Below, one piece after another: positions 42,157 to 50,643 of a stretch of 59,693 nt of DNA (position 1 is its first letter; each line of letters begins with the position of its first letter). This DNA comes from DASWIP01 sp036397635. GTDB taxonomy: Bacteria > Actinomycetota > AC-67. Made by a program: the position numbers and the translations under genes. The notes under the pieces were generated by a model. It did not search any database, was not told the origin of the DNA, and saw only the letters and a list, made by a program, of their open reading frames with translations. The stretch is taken from contig DASWIP010000015.1 in the NCBI GenBank assembly GCA_036397635.1, positions 1 to 59,693 on the forward strand, in the 5' to 3' direction.

Positions 42157-42567
42157 ATGGGCGACCCTCGTCTCGACACGTTCCGTAGGATCCCGCTGTT
42201 CGCGGGATGCAGCGATGAGGGGCTACAGCGGATCGTCGAGCTGGCGACCGAAGCGGAGGTCCCCGCGGGGCACGTGTTGATCCAGCCGGGGCTGGAAGGG
42301 TCCGGGTTCTTCGTGCTCGAGGAGGGGACCGTCACCGTTGAGGCGCACGATCACCCCGCCGAGCTGGGGCCGGGGGAGTTCTTCGGCGAGCTGGCGCTGT
42401 TGACGCCCGAGGCGGTGCGGTCGGCGCGCGTGCGTGCGACGACGCCCGTCCGGTTTCTAGCGATCTCGCGCAGGGACTTCGAATCGCTGCTCGAAGGAGA
42501 GCCGAAGATGGCGCTGGCGATGCTGCGGACGCTCGCGCATCGGCTGGCGGTCGCGGCGCACGGGTAG
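42157..42567 (+). CDS. Single-domain cyclic-nucleotide-binding protein
   Basis: The 136-residue protein is one CNMP-binding (CRP-like) domain: L-D-T-F-R-R-I-P-L-F-A-G-C, G-S-G-F-F-V-L-E-E-G-T-V-T-V, then the phosphate-binding cassette G-P-G-E-F-F-G-E-L-A-L-L with the expected R-S-A-R. There is no DNA-binding domain. ATG 42157 follows GGGAGG by seven bases. Together with the receiver-less winged helix upstream it could form a split CRP-like switch, which is speculative. Confidence 0.8.
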   Translation: MGDPRLDTFRRIPLFAGCSDEGLQRIVELATEAEVPAGHVLIQPGLEGSGFFVLEEGTVTVEAHDHPAELGPGEFFGELALLTPEAVRSARVRATTPVRFLAISRRDFESLLEGEPKMALAMLRTLAHRLAVAAHG

Positions 42568-42707
42568 GCCAAGTTCCCATGGCGTCTCGTCGGGGGTCTC
42601 CCCACGGGCGCTAAGGTCAAGGATCGTTGCGTCGAACGGGAAGATTGGCAGAAGCGTCGCGAGCGCGTCGTGGTCATCCTCGGCGACGACGACGCGCGGA
42701 CCCGTGA

Positions 42708-44234
42708 TCAGGCGCCGCGCACGTGCCAGCGACGCAGCACGGCGGCGCCGATCAGCATCAGCGCTCCGAGCACCGGCGCCGCGGCCGCTCCCGTCGCCGG
42801 TAGCGTCTTGCGGTTCCCGAGCACCCTCGGGGCGGGGGGTGAGCTGCTCGCCGAGAAATCGGCCTTGGCGTGGTAGATGTCGGTCATCGGCCGCTGCTCG
42901 CTGGCGTTCGGTGTCGCCATGGTGAAGATCGCGTGGAAGGTCTTCTCGGACGCTTCGAGCCCGACGTAGTCGCCGAGGAACAAGCCGTCCGCGTAGGGCG
43001 CGCCGTCGATGTCGAAGGGCCCGGCCATGTGCTCCTCGGTCCAGGTCTGACCGCCGTCGGGAGACCACGAGAACCACACGTCGGTGTCCAGGCCGCCCGG
43101 ATGCTGCTCGAAGTTGCGGAAGTCGTAGTAGGTGACGCCGACGGTACCGTCGCCGGCGACGGCCACCGAGGGCGTGAACATCTGACCGAAGATCTCCTTG
43201 ACGACGATCGGCTCCGTCCATGTGACGCCGTTGTCGGTGCTCTTGACCACAACGACGCTGTGGTTCAGCTGGTCGGCGGTCCTGGCCCAGGTGACGTAGA
43301 TCTCGCCGTCGGGGCCGATGTCGGCGTTGGGGATCGCCCCGGCCGCGCGCACCGTGCGCGATGTGTCGGGCGAGCGGGTCGAGGCAGCTTGCATCGCCGT
43401 GATCGCCTGCGGGTTGGTCCAGGTCATCCCCGCGTCGGTGGAACGGATGTTGTAGAGCGTGCCGCCCGAGTAGAAGATGTCCACCAACGTGCCGTCGGGC
43501 GTGACCAGGATCTCGTTGCCCTGACCGCCGGTCGAGATCGTCGCCATCGGAAGAGGCAGTGCCCATGTGTCGCCGCCGTCGGTGCTCTTCGACAGATACA
43601 GGATGACACTCACGCCGACGAAGCGCGCCCACACCAGGTACACGTGACCGGGCCGCGTCGGATCGACCGTGATCGCTTCCTTGTCGTTGAGGATGACGGC
43701 CGGGTCGTCGATCACGACCGCGGGATCGGTCCACGTCTCGCCGCCGTCGCTCGAGCGGCTGATCGTCAACGCGTTGCGGCGCCAGGTCACGTTCAGTTGC
43801 CCGTCCATCGACAGCGTCGCCAGGTAGATGGTGCCGTCCGGGGCGATGTCCAGCCACGGGTCGGTCCCGCGCTGCCACTCGCCGCCGGTGCAGCGCGAGA
43901 TGCCCACGACCGGCCGTTTCCGCCAGCTCGTGCCGCCGTTGCGCGTGTAGGCGATCACGTTGGACTGTCCGCCGCCGTGCGAGGCGAAGCGATCCTGGAT
44001 CCACGCGGCCACTACGTTGTTCGGGTCCGCCGGGTTGACCGCGACGTGCGGCTCGACCTCCGAGCCGTGAGCGGCGCCCACCGCGCCCGAGCATTCGGCC
44101 TCGAACGGCGAAGGACCGCTGATCGAGCGCGCCGGCAGCAACCTCGGGCCCGGCGCGGCCGCGCGCGCGAACGGAACGTTGGCGACCGCGAGCACCGCGA
44201 GCGCGACGAACAATGCAAGCTTCCGGCGAGCCAT
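42708..44234 (-). CDS. LPXTG-anchored Asp-box (BNR) propeller surface protein
   Basis: The 508-residue exported protein has a signal peptide (A-L-F-V-A-L-A-V-L-A-V-A-N-V-P-F), several Asp-boxes (R-S-S-D-G-G-E-T-W, K-S-T-D-G-G-D-T-W, S-T-D-A-G-M-T-W, S-P-D-G-G-Q-T-W) and the C-terminal sorting signal L-P-A-T-G at about residue 478, then a hydrophobic helix and R-R-W-H-V-R. ATG 44234 follows GGGGGAGG. It resembles the 37630-39198 protein in architecture. No sortase gene is present in the window. Confidence 0.82.
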   Translation of the reverse strand: MARRKLALFVALAVLAVANVPFARAAAPGPRLLPARSISGPSPFEAECSGAVGAAHGSEVEPHVAVNPADPNNVVAAWIQDRFASHGGGQSNVIAYTRNGGTSWRKRPVVGISRCTGGEWQRGTDPWLDIAPDGTIYLATLSMDGQLNVTWRRNALTISRSSDGGETWTDPAVVIDDPAVILNDKEAITVDPTRPGHVYLVWARFVGVSVILYLSKSTDGGDTWALPLPMATISTGGQGNEILVTPDGTLVDIFYSGGTLYNIRSTDAGMTWTNPQAITAMQAASTRSPDTSRTVRAAGAIPNADIGPDGEIYVTWARTADQLNHSVVVVKSTDNGVTWTEPIVVKEIFGQMFTPSVAVAGDGTVGVTYYDFRNFEQHPGGLDTDVWFSWSPDGGQTWTEEHMAGPFDIDGAPYADGLFLGDYVGLEASEKTFHAIFTMATPNASEQRPMTDIYHAKADFSASSSPPAPRVLGNRKTLPATGAAAAPVLGALMLIGAAVLRRWHVRGA

Positions 44235-44387
44235 CCTGACCTCCCCCTCGAAACCACCGTGGCCCTTCTGAGGCCCGGCCTCGAGGCACCATCCTGACAC
44301 TTCGGCGCCCGCGGACCCAACCCTGCCGGGATCGGTTCGGCAGTCCAAGCTGGATTGCTGGGTCCGCATCCGGGTAAACAGCCCGGG

Positions 44388-44798
44388 ATGATCCCCGAAG
44401 AACGCTTCTGGTTCGGCTTCGACGATCGGTTCCGCTGGGTGCTCGCAGCGCTCGGCGTCTGGCCCGACCGCGCGTGGGCCCAGATCGCCGGCGGACTGGT
44501 GACGGCCCGGTTCGGCCGGTGGCTGCTCGAGACTCCGGTCGAGAACGTCGCCGAGACCTCCATCAGCGGCCCCTACAGCCCGCTGAAGGCCATCGGCGTG
44601 CGCTGGTCGTTCACCGACGGAGGACTGACCTTCGGCACCAATACGGAACGTGGGATCTGTCTCCGTTTCGGCGAGGCCGTACCCGGCGGGACGCCGTTCG
44701 TCGTGATCACCCATCCAGGGCTGACGCTGACCCTCGAAGAGCCCGAGCTGTTCGGCAACGCCATCGCGCGCGCGCAAGCCGGATCCGCGAGCGCCTAG
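44388..44798 (+). CDS. Conserved hypothetical protein
   Basis: The 136-residue protein has no signal peptide. The visible core is F-G-F-D-D-R-F-R-W-V-L-A-A-L-G-V, T-P-V-E-N-V-A-E-T-S-I-S-G-P-Y, G-I-C-L-R-F-G-E-A-V-P and T-H-P-G-L-T-L-T-L. It resembles a small beta-rich family found in actinobacteria that I cannot name. It is divergent from the LPXTG gene. ATG 44388 follows CCCGGG; an earlier in-frame start 33 bases upstream is less likely. Confidence 0.6.
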   Translation: MIPEERFWFGFDDRFRWVLAALGVWPDRAWAQIAGGLVTARFGRWLLETPVENVAETSISGPYSPLKAIGVRWSFTDGGLTFGTNTERGICLRFGEAVPGGTPFVVITHPGLTLTLEEPELFGNAIARAQAGSASA

Positions 44799-44849
44799 CG
44801 CGCGCGCGCGGGGCGTTGGGCGTGGGGCGCGGCGAGGCGCTCGGGGAGG

Positions 44850-44878
44850 TTGGGTGGCATCTGACCCGCTGCTAGGCT
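44850..44878 (+). promoter_or_regulatory. Candidate promoter of the CAU tRNA
   Basis: TTGGGT (44850-44855) and TAGGCT (44873-44878) are separated by 17 bases, close to an actinobacterial sigma-A promoter, and end 8 bases before the mature tRNA 5' end. Confidence 0.5.
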
Positions 44879-44886
44879 CGTGGTGC

Positions 44887-44959
44887 GGGCCCGTAGCTCA
44901 ATGGTCAGAGCAGCGGACTCATAATCCGTCGGTTCCTGGTTCGAGCCCAGGCGGGCCCA
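44887..44959 (+). tRNA. tRNA with CAU anticodon, probably tRNA-Ile2 (lysidine type)
   Basis: A complete 73-nt cloverleaf: acceptor GGGCCCG/CGGGCCC, D stem GCTC/GAGC, anticodon loop CTCATAA, T stem CCTGG/CCAGG, discriminator A and no encoded CCA. C4-G69 and C5-G68 are TilS-recognition features of tRNA-Ile2, so this reading (AUA codons) is preferred over elongator Met. It marks the junction with the truncated E2 gene and the catabolic region to the right. Confidence 0.85.
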
Positions 44960-45180
44960 CATCTACATGTCGTGTCGTGCCCACCAAATAGGCCCACGAT
45001 GATTCTCGCGGGAATCTCGACCAACGCCTTGTCGGTTTCCATTTCTACGATCGGCTGGTTGAGTTCGATCCTTTCGCCGGGCTGCACGAGCCACTGGACG
45101 ATCTCAGCCTCCACGAGGCCCTCGCCGAGGTCAGGCAGCATGAAGTCCCTGGACGCGGCATCGACCACCTTGTCGGTCAT
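44905..45180 (-). pseudogene. Truncated 2-oxoacid dehydrogenase E2 (lipoyl domain) gene
   Basis: The reading frame begins as a normal E2: D-L-G-E-G-L-V-E-A-E-I, then M-E-T-D-K-A-L-V-E-I-P with the lipoyl Lys51. Homology stops around residue 58. The remaining codons (G-L-F-G-G-H-D-T and beyond) are unrelated and run antisense into the CAU tRNA, ending at a TGA inside it. A full E2 needs the rest of the lipoyl domain, an E1/E3-binding domain and the acyltransferase core. It follows E1 beta by 19 bases, so an intact E1-E2 operon was broken here. Confidence 0.85.
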
Positions 45181-45199
45181 GGAAGACTCGCTGCTCCTT

Positions 45200-46174
45200 C
45201 TAGTAGGCGAGCGAGCGCTCGACGCAGTCCAGGATCCGATCGATGTCGGGAAGCCAGTACTCCTCAAGACGCGCTGGGGGATACGGCGTATCGAAGCCTG
45301 TCGCGCGGAGCACAGGCGCCTTTAGGTGATAGAAGGCCTGCTCCTGGACGAGAGCGGCGACTTCGGAACCGAAGCCCAGGTACCGACCCGCTTCGTGAAC
45401 GACGACGCAGCGGCCGGTGCGCGATAGAGACGTGAGGATGGTTTCCTCATCGAGGGGAACCAGGCTGCGCAGATCGATCACCTCAAGCCCACACCCATCC
45501 TCGGAGACAACCTCTGCCGCTTCGAGGGCGGTTTGTACCATGGTGCCGTAGCACACGACGGTCACATCGTTCCCCGTGCGGCGGATGACGGCGCGGCCCA
45601 TCGGCTCGGTTCGCGTTGGGAGTTCGACCATATCCTTGGACCAATATCTGCGTTTGGGCTCGAGATACATCACCGGATCGTCATCTGCGATCGATTCACG
45701 CAGGAGGGAGTAGGCGTCCGCGGGATTTGAGGGGACGACGACCTTGAGTCCCGCGGTGTGAGCGAAGTAAGTTTCGGGTGATTCCGAGTGGTGCTCAGCG
45801 GCGCCGATTCCTCCGAAGGAGGGGACGCGAATCGTAACCGGCATCGGCGCAAGGCCACGGGTCCTATTGCGGTACTTCGCCAGATGACTGACAAGCTGCT
45901 CGAACGCCGGCCACGTGAAACCGTCGAACTGGATCTCCGGTACTGGTCGAAAGCCTCGCATCGCCAGCCCCACTGAGGTGCCGAGGATCGCCGACTCAGC
46001 CAGCGGTGTGTCGAAGCATCGGTCGGGCCCGAACTCGTCCGCGAGACCTTCGGTCACACGGAACACGCCACCGAGAGTCGCAACGTCCTCTCCAAACACG
46101 AGGACCCTCTCGTCGTCGCGCATCGCATCGCGGAGAGCTGTGTTGATCGCGCTCGCGACTGTGACGTCACTCAT
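45200..46174 (-). CDS. 2-oxoacid (branched-chain/pyruvate) dehydrogenase E1, beta subunit
   Basis: The 324-residue transketolase-like beta subunit has V-F-G-E-D-V-A-T-L-G-G-V-F, D-T-P-L-A-E-S-A-I, G-A-A-E-H-H-S-E-S-P-E and C-terminal P-Y-P-P-A-R-L-E-E-Y-W-L-P. It pairs with the alpha subunit to decarboxylate a 2-oxoacid with thiamine diphosphate. ATG 46174 overlaps the alpha stop by eight bases. The E2 that should receive the acyl group is truncated downstream, so activity depends on an E2 elsewhere. Confidence 0.9.
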   Translation of the reverse strand: MSDVTVASAINTALRDAMRDDERVLVFGEDVATLGGVFRVTEGLADEFGPDRCFDTPLAESAILGTSVGLAMRGFRPVPEIQFDGFTWPAFEQLVSHLAKYRNRTRGLAPMPVTIRVPSFGGIGAAEHHSESPETYFAHTAGLKVVVPSNPADAYSLLRESIADDDPVMYLEPKRRYWSKDMVELPTRTEPMGRAVIRRTGNDVTVVCYGTMVQTALEAAEVVSEDGCGLEVIDLRSLVPLDEETILTSLSRTGRCVVVHEAGRYLGFGSEVAALVQEQAFYHLKAPVLRATGFDTPYPPARLEEYWLPDIDRILDCVERSLAY

Positions 46175-47279
46175 GCTTGCCCTTCGCGTCGAGCTCCGCT
46201 CGGAGCTGCTCCCGCTGACGTTCCAGTGTCGGCGGGGAAGTCGAGTAGACGTGATCGAACAATTCGAGTGGATCGCCGTGGGGAGCCTCATAGATCCCGG
46301 CGCGCAACCTGCCTGCGGCTTCCGCGGCCTTGTCCGCGGCGGCACGTTCGATCTCCTGCGACCAAATCCCTGCACTCTTCAGATAGGCTTCATATCGGAG
46401 GATGGGATCAAGGCTTCGCCAGTACTCCACCTCGTCATCGGTCCGGTAGCGAGTCGGATCGTCCGAGGTCGTGTGTGGCCCGAGCCGGTAGGTGACCGCC
46501 TCGATCAGGGTGGGCCCTTCGCCGCGACGCGCGCGCTCGGCTGCGGCGCGCGTGACCGCGTAGCAGGCGAGAACGTCGTTGCCGTCACACCTGATGCCGG
46601 GGATGCCGTAGGCGATCGCCTTATGAGCGATAGATGGAGCGCGCGTCTGTCTGCTCACCGGCACCGAGATGGCCCACTGGTTGTTCTGCACGAAGAACAA
46701 GCACGGTGTTTCGAAGACCGCGGCAAAATTCATAGCTTCGTGAACATCGCCCTCGCTGGTAGCGCCGTCGCCAACGTACGCGACCGTCACGGTAGTCTCC
46801 CTGAGAAGACGAGAGCCGAGTGCGTGCCCAACGGCGTGGAGCGCGTGTGTTCCTATGGGCACGGAGAGGGGAGCACAGTTCTTCTCCAGAAGCCCATCGC
46901 CCCCATGCCAGGTGCCTCGCCACATGTGGCCTATACCGACCGGATCGACACCTCGTACCACGAAGACACCGAGTTCGCGATATTGCGGGAAGATCCAATC
47001 GACGCTATCGAGCGCGATGGCGCTCCCAACCTGTGCTGCTTCCTGGCCAAGACATGAAGGGAACAGCGCAAGCTGTCCCTGCCGCTGGAGATTCACGAAC
47101 TCCCGGTCAAGAGTTCGAGTTTCTACCAGCTGCTCGTGGATCCTGATGTAGTCGTGATCGTCGAGGCTGAGCGGGTAATCATCCCGCTCGATTAGGGCTC
47201 CCTCAGGAGACAGAAGCTGAACAGGCTCGATCGAGGGAGCCATATCGGCAACCCTTGTCGCTGTACCTTGACTGCTCAA
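46167..47279 (-). CDS. 2-oxoacid dehydrogenase E1, alpha subunit
   Basis: The 370-residue ThDP-binding subunit has the motif V-G-D-G-A-T-S-E-G-D-V-H-E-A-M-N-F and downstream N-N-Q-W-A-I-S. R-L-G-P-H-T-T-S-D-D-P-T-R-Y matches the phosphorylation-loop region of branched-chain/pyruvate E1 alpha. The start is TTG 47279 with GGAG seven bases upstream; ATG 47243 is an alternative. Substrate type (branched-chain versus pyruvate or acetoin) cannot be fixed from sequence; the acyl-CoA context favours a branched-chain type. Confidence 0.9.
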   Translation of the reverse strand: MSSQGTATRVADMAPSIEPVQLLSPEGALIERDDYPLSLDDHDYIRIHEQLVETRTLDREFVNLQRQGQLALFPSCLGQEAAQVGSAIALDSVDWIFPQYRELGVFVVRGVDPVGIGHMWRGTWHGGDGLLEKNCAPLSVPIGTHALHAVGHALGSRLLRETTVTVAYVGDGATSEGDVHEAMNFAAVFETPCLFFVQNNQWAISVPVSRQTRAPSIAHKAIAYGIPGIRCDGNDVLACYAVTRAAAERARRGEGPTLIEAVTYRLGPHTTSDDPTRYRTDDEVEYWRSLDPILRYEAYLKSAGIWSQEIERAAADKAAEAAGRLRAGIYEAPHGDPLELFDHVYSTSPPTLERQREQLRAELDAKGKHE

Positions 47280-47585
47280 TTGTCAGCTCCGTCAGTGGGC
47301 GCCAGACGTGCCTTGCGTGCGACTTGAGGGCTTCCTGACGCCAGGGGTGTTCGCTCAGACATGGTGTAGCCACTCGGCATACTTCGGCATTGCTCTCCCT
47401 TGCAGGTTTCTGATTGCGATGAGGGCGGCTCGCGTTGGTGCTTCCGGCAACGGCCCGATCGGGCGGAGGCTGAGGCGGACCAAGTCCTGAGATCCAACCT
47501 TGTGCGGCGCCTCCCCGGAGCACCAACCGCGAGCCCGCCCCCGTCGTTGACTCCTGACGCTCCTCGTGGCTGGCGGTCCTGGGCG
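47280..47585. other. 306-bp region without a gene
   Basis: This lies between the E1 alpha start and the end of a small secreted-protein gene, both on the minus strand, so it should hold the promoter of the E1 operon. No ORF with an RBS or family resemblance is seen and no clear hairpin terminator was found. Confidence 0.4.
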
Positions 47586-47942
47586 TCAGTACTCGAGACA
47601 GTACGACCCGTCGGATGACACGCTGTACCAGATAGGCGGAACCGGGTTGGGGTATCCGTGGGTACGGAACTGTGTCGGATCGTCCTCTTCGTACTCGAAC
47701 TCCGCGTACAGGAAGGAGTTGCTCGAACCGACGAATGCACGGCCATCGCTGCGGTTGCCCATGTAGACGGCCATCCCTTCGGGGGCCATGAACGGGATGA
47801 CGGGCGTCCGCCACTCCTGCTGGTTGGTGTTGCCATTCTTCCCCCAGGACGTCTCGGCGTCACAAGGTGCGTCCGCGATGGCGCTCGATGAGGCCAACCC
47901 GACCGCGGCGACCAGAACCAGCGCCTTCATCCTCCCCTTCAT
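47586..47942 (-). CDS. Small secreted protein of unknown function
   Basis: The 118-residue protein has a signal peptide (M-K-A-L-V-L-V-A-A-V-G-L-A-S-S-S-A-I-A, cleavage before D-A-P-C), a strong RBS AAGGAGG before ATG 47942, and two Cys near the ends (A-P-C-D and S-Y-C-L-E-Y) that could pair. The mature 95 residues contain V-Y-M-G-N-R-S-D-G-R-A-F-V-G and Y-A-E-F-E-Y. No family is recognised. It sits among catabolic genes on the same strand but has its own leader. Confidence 0.7.
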   Translation of the reverse strand: MKGRMKALVLVAAVGLASSSAIADAPCDAETSWGKNGNTNQQEWRTPVIPFMAPEGMAVYMGNRSDGRAFVGSSNSFLYAEFEYEEDDPTQFRTHGYPNPVPPIWYSVSSDGSYCLEY

Positions 47943-48005
47943 CGTGCCTCCTTCTTGTTCGACCGACCGCCATATGACGACCGGTGTTGCACATCTCGAG
48001 CATGT

Positions 48006-48401
48006 TCAGTTGGTGATCGCAACCAGCTCGCGCTGGGCCGCGAGCGTTGTGGGATCTGGCATCATAGGTTGCATCAGCTTGCTTGCATCACCCTCGACGG
48101 TGAGCGTTCCGAGTGAGTACGCTTGGATCGAAGCCTGCATATCGCCAAGCACGAACATCGCCTTGGCGGTCGAGTAGTCGAGTGAGACTGTTACCTCGGG
48201 ATCCTCGAGGTGCCCACGCTCGAATTCGATGAGTCCCGACGTGCTGTCGACGTGAGCGTGTGCCGGCGCGGACTCACCGGGCACATCCCTGATGACGAGG
48301 TTCATCCGGATCTTTGGCTGCGCTGCTGCCTTGCCCCGGATGGACTCGCGGATCTCGCGTGCCGCCTTAAACCATTGTTCGGATAGGAAATCATAGGACA
48401 C
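48006..48401 (-). CDS. SCP2 sterol-binding-domain protein
   Basis: The 131-residue single-domain protein has SCP2-like features: R-M-N-L-V-I-R-D-V-P, a V-T-V-S-L-D-Y strand, A-K-A-M-F-V-L-G-D-M-Q-A-S-I-Q-A and G-T-L-T-V-E-G-D-A-S-K-L-M. Such domains bind acyl-CoAs or lipids. GTG 48401 follows AAAGGAA and lies 17 bases after the SDR stop, so the two are co-transcribed. An SDR plus SCP2 pair recalls the split domains of peroxisomal multifunctional enzyme type 2, suggesting acyl-CoA oxidation. Confidence 0.78.
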   Translation of the reverse strand: MSYDFLSEQWFKAAREIRESIRGKAAAQPKIRMNLVIRDVPGESAPAHAHVDSTSGLIEFERGHLEDPEVTVSLDYSTAKAMFVLGDMQASIQAYSLGTLTVEGDASKLMQPMMPDPTTLAAQRELVAITN

Positions 48402-48418
48402 GGCGCGGTTCCTTTCGT

Positions 48419-49321
48419 CTATGTCTGCGTCTGTGGCAAGAGGTCGAGCACCTGAGGGGGAGTCACCATCAGCATCGGCAAGATCTCATCGAGTTCCTCT
48501 AGCGTCCACCTTCCCGTCGCGCTGCGCACTTGATGAACCGGCACGGGCATGGAGTACACGGCCAAGTGGTCACCCACGATCTGGAACACCTGTGAATCCG
48601 AGGGGCAGTTCGGAGACGCCAGCCACGCAACGAGGGGGGATACCCCGGCGGGATCTAAGAAGTCGTCCGGCAGGGCCTGATCCGCTCCTCCCATGGCCGA
48701 TGTGATCCTCGTTTGTGCTGAGGGCGCGATCACGTTTGATCGAACGCCGTATCGTGCGCCTTCCAACGACACGACACGGGACAGCCCAAGAACCGCTGCC
48801 TTTGCGGCGCAGTAGTTCGCCTGACCCACGTTGCCGGCGAACGCCGCCACGGAAGACGTGTGGATGACGCTCGGCTTCAGGTCGACTCCCGCCTTGGCCA
48901 TGTCGCGCCAGTACGCCATGGCATGCCTTGTGGGCGCTGCGTGGCCTTTCAGGTGAACCCGGATGACTGAGTCCCACTCAGACTCTTCCAGGTTGGCGAG
49001 GGTCCTGTCTCGCAAGATGCCCGCGTTGTTTACGAGCACGTTCAAGTGGCCGAAAGTGGAGAGGGCGAGGTTGATCAGCTCGAGTGCACCCGTCCAATCG
49101 GAGATGTCATGCGTGCTCGCGACTGCCTGACCGCCAGCATCGCGGATCTCCTCCGCGACAGACGAGGCCGGCCCTTCGCTCTGACCCGTCCCGTCGAGCG
49201 CTCCTCCCGTGTCGTTAACGACCACGCTGGCGCCCTCATGGGCGAGGCGAAGCGCGTGGGCTCGGCCCAGGCCCCGCCCTGCGCCCGTGACGACTGCGAC
49301 CCGTCCGAGAAGTCGACTCAT
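48419..49321 (-). CDS. Short-chain dehydrogenase/reductase (MFE-2-like 3-hydroxyacyl-CoA dehydrogenase type)
   Basis: The 300-residue SDR has cofactor motif T-G-A-G-R-G-L-G-R-A-H-A, N-N-A-G-I-L-R-D and the catalytic set S...Y-x-x-x-K in T-S-S-V-A-A-F-A-G-N-V-G-Q-A-N-Y-C-A-A-K. The N-terminus and V-V-V-N-D-T-G-G resemble the dehydrogenase domain of multifunctional enzyme 2, which oxidises 3-hydroxyacyl-CoA. ATG 49321 follows AAGGAG by seven bases. The SCP2 gene follows it. Confidence 0.88.
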   Translation of the reverse strand: MSRLLGRVAVVTGAGRGLGRAHALRLAHEGASVVVNDTGGALDGTGQSEGPASSVAEEIRDAGGQAVASTHDISDWTGALELINLALSTFGHLNVLVNNAGILRDRTLANLEESEWDSVIRVHLKGHAAPTRHAMAYWRDMAKAGVDLKPSVIHTSSVAAFAGNVGQANYCAAKAAVLGLSRVVSLEGARYGVRSNVIAPSAQTRITSAMGGADQALPDDFLDPAGVSPLVAWLASPNCPSDSQVFQIVGDHLAVYSMPVPVHQVRSATGRWTLEELDEILPMLMVTPPQVLDLLPQTQT

Positions 49322-49443
49322 AACTCTCCTTGTGGGAACCATTGTTCCAGCGCAAGGACCCGTTGCGCAGCGGACCGGTGTCGCCTACTGACGCTTCCCG
49401 GTGCATCACTTGTCGCGCGGTGGGCGCAGGCGATGCCCTGCAA

Positions 49444-50643
49444 CTAGGGTTCTAGCCGGAGCAGCTTTATCCAGAGATGAGTTGCGAGGCGCTGCTCGCC
49501 CTGGGAGAGGTCGACGCCCGTGAGCTCTTCGACCTTGCGTATCCGTCGGTATAGCGAGGATCGATGGAGGTGAAGCGCCGAGGCAGCGAGGCCCCCGTTG
49601 CATCCGAGGTCCAGATAGGTTTCGAGGGTCTGAAGCAGCTCGCGCCCATGGTCTGACTCTGAGAGACTGCGGAAGGCGTTGGGCACGGCTTCCTTGACAC
49701 CTTGTTCCGGTAGCCGTGCCAGGATCCTGTATACGCCCAGGTCCCTCCAGAAGCTGACGGATCGACCAGGCGATACTCGCTGCCCGATCCGCGCGGCGGC
49801 CTGCGCCTCCTCGTAGGATTCGAACGCTGCCTCGAGTGTGGACGGGTCTCCTATCCCGACGGCCGCGCGAACCTCCTTCTCGGCGGGTGGTCGCCTGGCG
49901 ACCTTTAGGATCAGCTCCCCGAAACCATCGATGCCCCCACCTCGGATCGCGGGATCGCCCGTATCCACGAGGATCACTCCATGGGTTGAACGCAGGAGGA
50001 TGGCACTGTATCCGCGGAGCGTGGCCCGGCGTGCCCGATCCAGGGTAGATGCAACGACGAGCCGGCGCTCGTCAGAAGCATCTCCGTCACCTCGAACGGA
50101 TAGAACGAGGGCAACGACTTCCCTCGTCTTCTCGAAGAGGCCGAGTTCGCGAAGTTCCGTTGCCGCGACCGCTCGACGGCCTGGGTCGTCGGATAGGAGC
50201 TCCGACATGAGGTGTCTGGCGACATCCTGTTCGAGGTCCTTTAGGACTTGGGTTTGGTAGAGCACATGCGCGGCGGATCGCCCCATGTCCTGTGCTATCT
50301 CCAGCTCTGCTTCACCCAGCGTCCCCTCAGGATCCATCAGCCACAGGAATCCAAGATGCATGCCGTGGCTCCAGAGCGGAACACAGACCCGGGCTGCCAT
50401 CCCCAGGACATCGTTCGACGGGATCGTGACCGGCGCGCGGGCGCGATCCACGCCGAAGCGCTCCACCCATTCGATCGCCTCCCTGGGGCCTTCACGCTCA
50501 AGGATCGAGCGTCGGCGAATGTCGTCGATCTGCTCCTCCGTTCTGCTGTGTGCGAGGAGGCGATACGCGCGATCTCCGATGAGAACAGATCTTCCGAGCC
50601 GCGCGGCCAGGGCTTCAGCGATCGCTTGAAGCTGCTGCTCCAC
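49444..50643 (-). CDS. PucR/CdaR-type transcriptional regulator (first copy)
   Basis: The 399-residue protein has an N-terminal GAF-like sensory region (R-S-V-L-I-G-D-R-A-Y-R-L-L-A-H-S; V-C-V-P-L-W-S-H-G-M-H-L-G-F-L-W), a central GGDEF-like CdaR region and the C-terminal PucR helix-turn-helix (L-H-L-H-R-S-S-L-Y-R-R-I-R-K-V-E). GTG 50643 has RBS GAGGAG. It is divergent from the amidohydrolase-PucR operon and precedes the SDR/SCP2/E1 genes on its own strand, so it is placed to control both. A paralogue is at 52255-53430. Confidence 0.88.
   Translation of the reverse strand: MEQQLQAIAEALAARLGRSVLIGDRAYRLLAHSRTEEQIDDIRRRSILEREGPREAIEWVERFGVDRARAPVTIPSNDVLGMAARVCVPLWSHGMHLGFLWLMDPEGTLGEAELEIAQDMGRSAAHVLYQTQVLKDLEQDVARHLMSELLSDDPGRRAVAATELRELGLFEKTREVVALVLSVRGDGDASDERRLVVASTLDRARRATLRGYSAILLRSTHGVILVDTGDPAIRGGGIDGFGELILKVARRPPAEKEVRAAVGIGDPSTLEAAFESYEEAQAAARIGQRVSPGRSVSFWRDLGVYRILARLPEQGVKEAVPNAFRSLSESDHGRELLQTLETYLDLGCNGGLAASALHLHRSSLYRRIRKVEELTGVDLSQGEQRLATHLWIKLLRLEP

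Noticed and set aside
44887..44959. Elongator tRNA-Met reading of the CAU tRNA
   Set aside because: Not excluded, but C4-G69 and C5-G68 plus the anticodon arm fit lysidine-type tRNA-Ile2 better.
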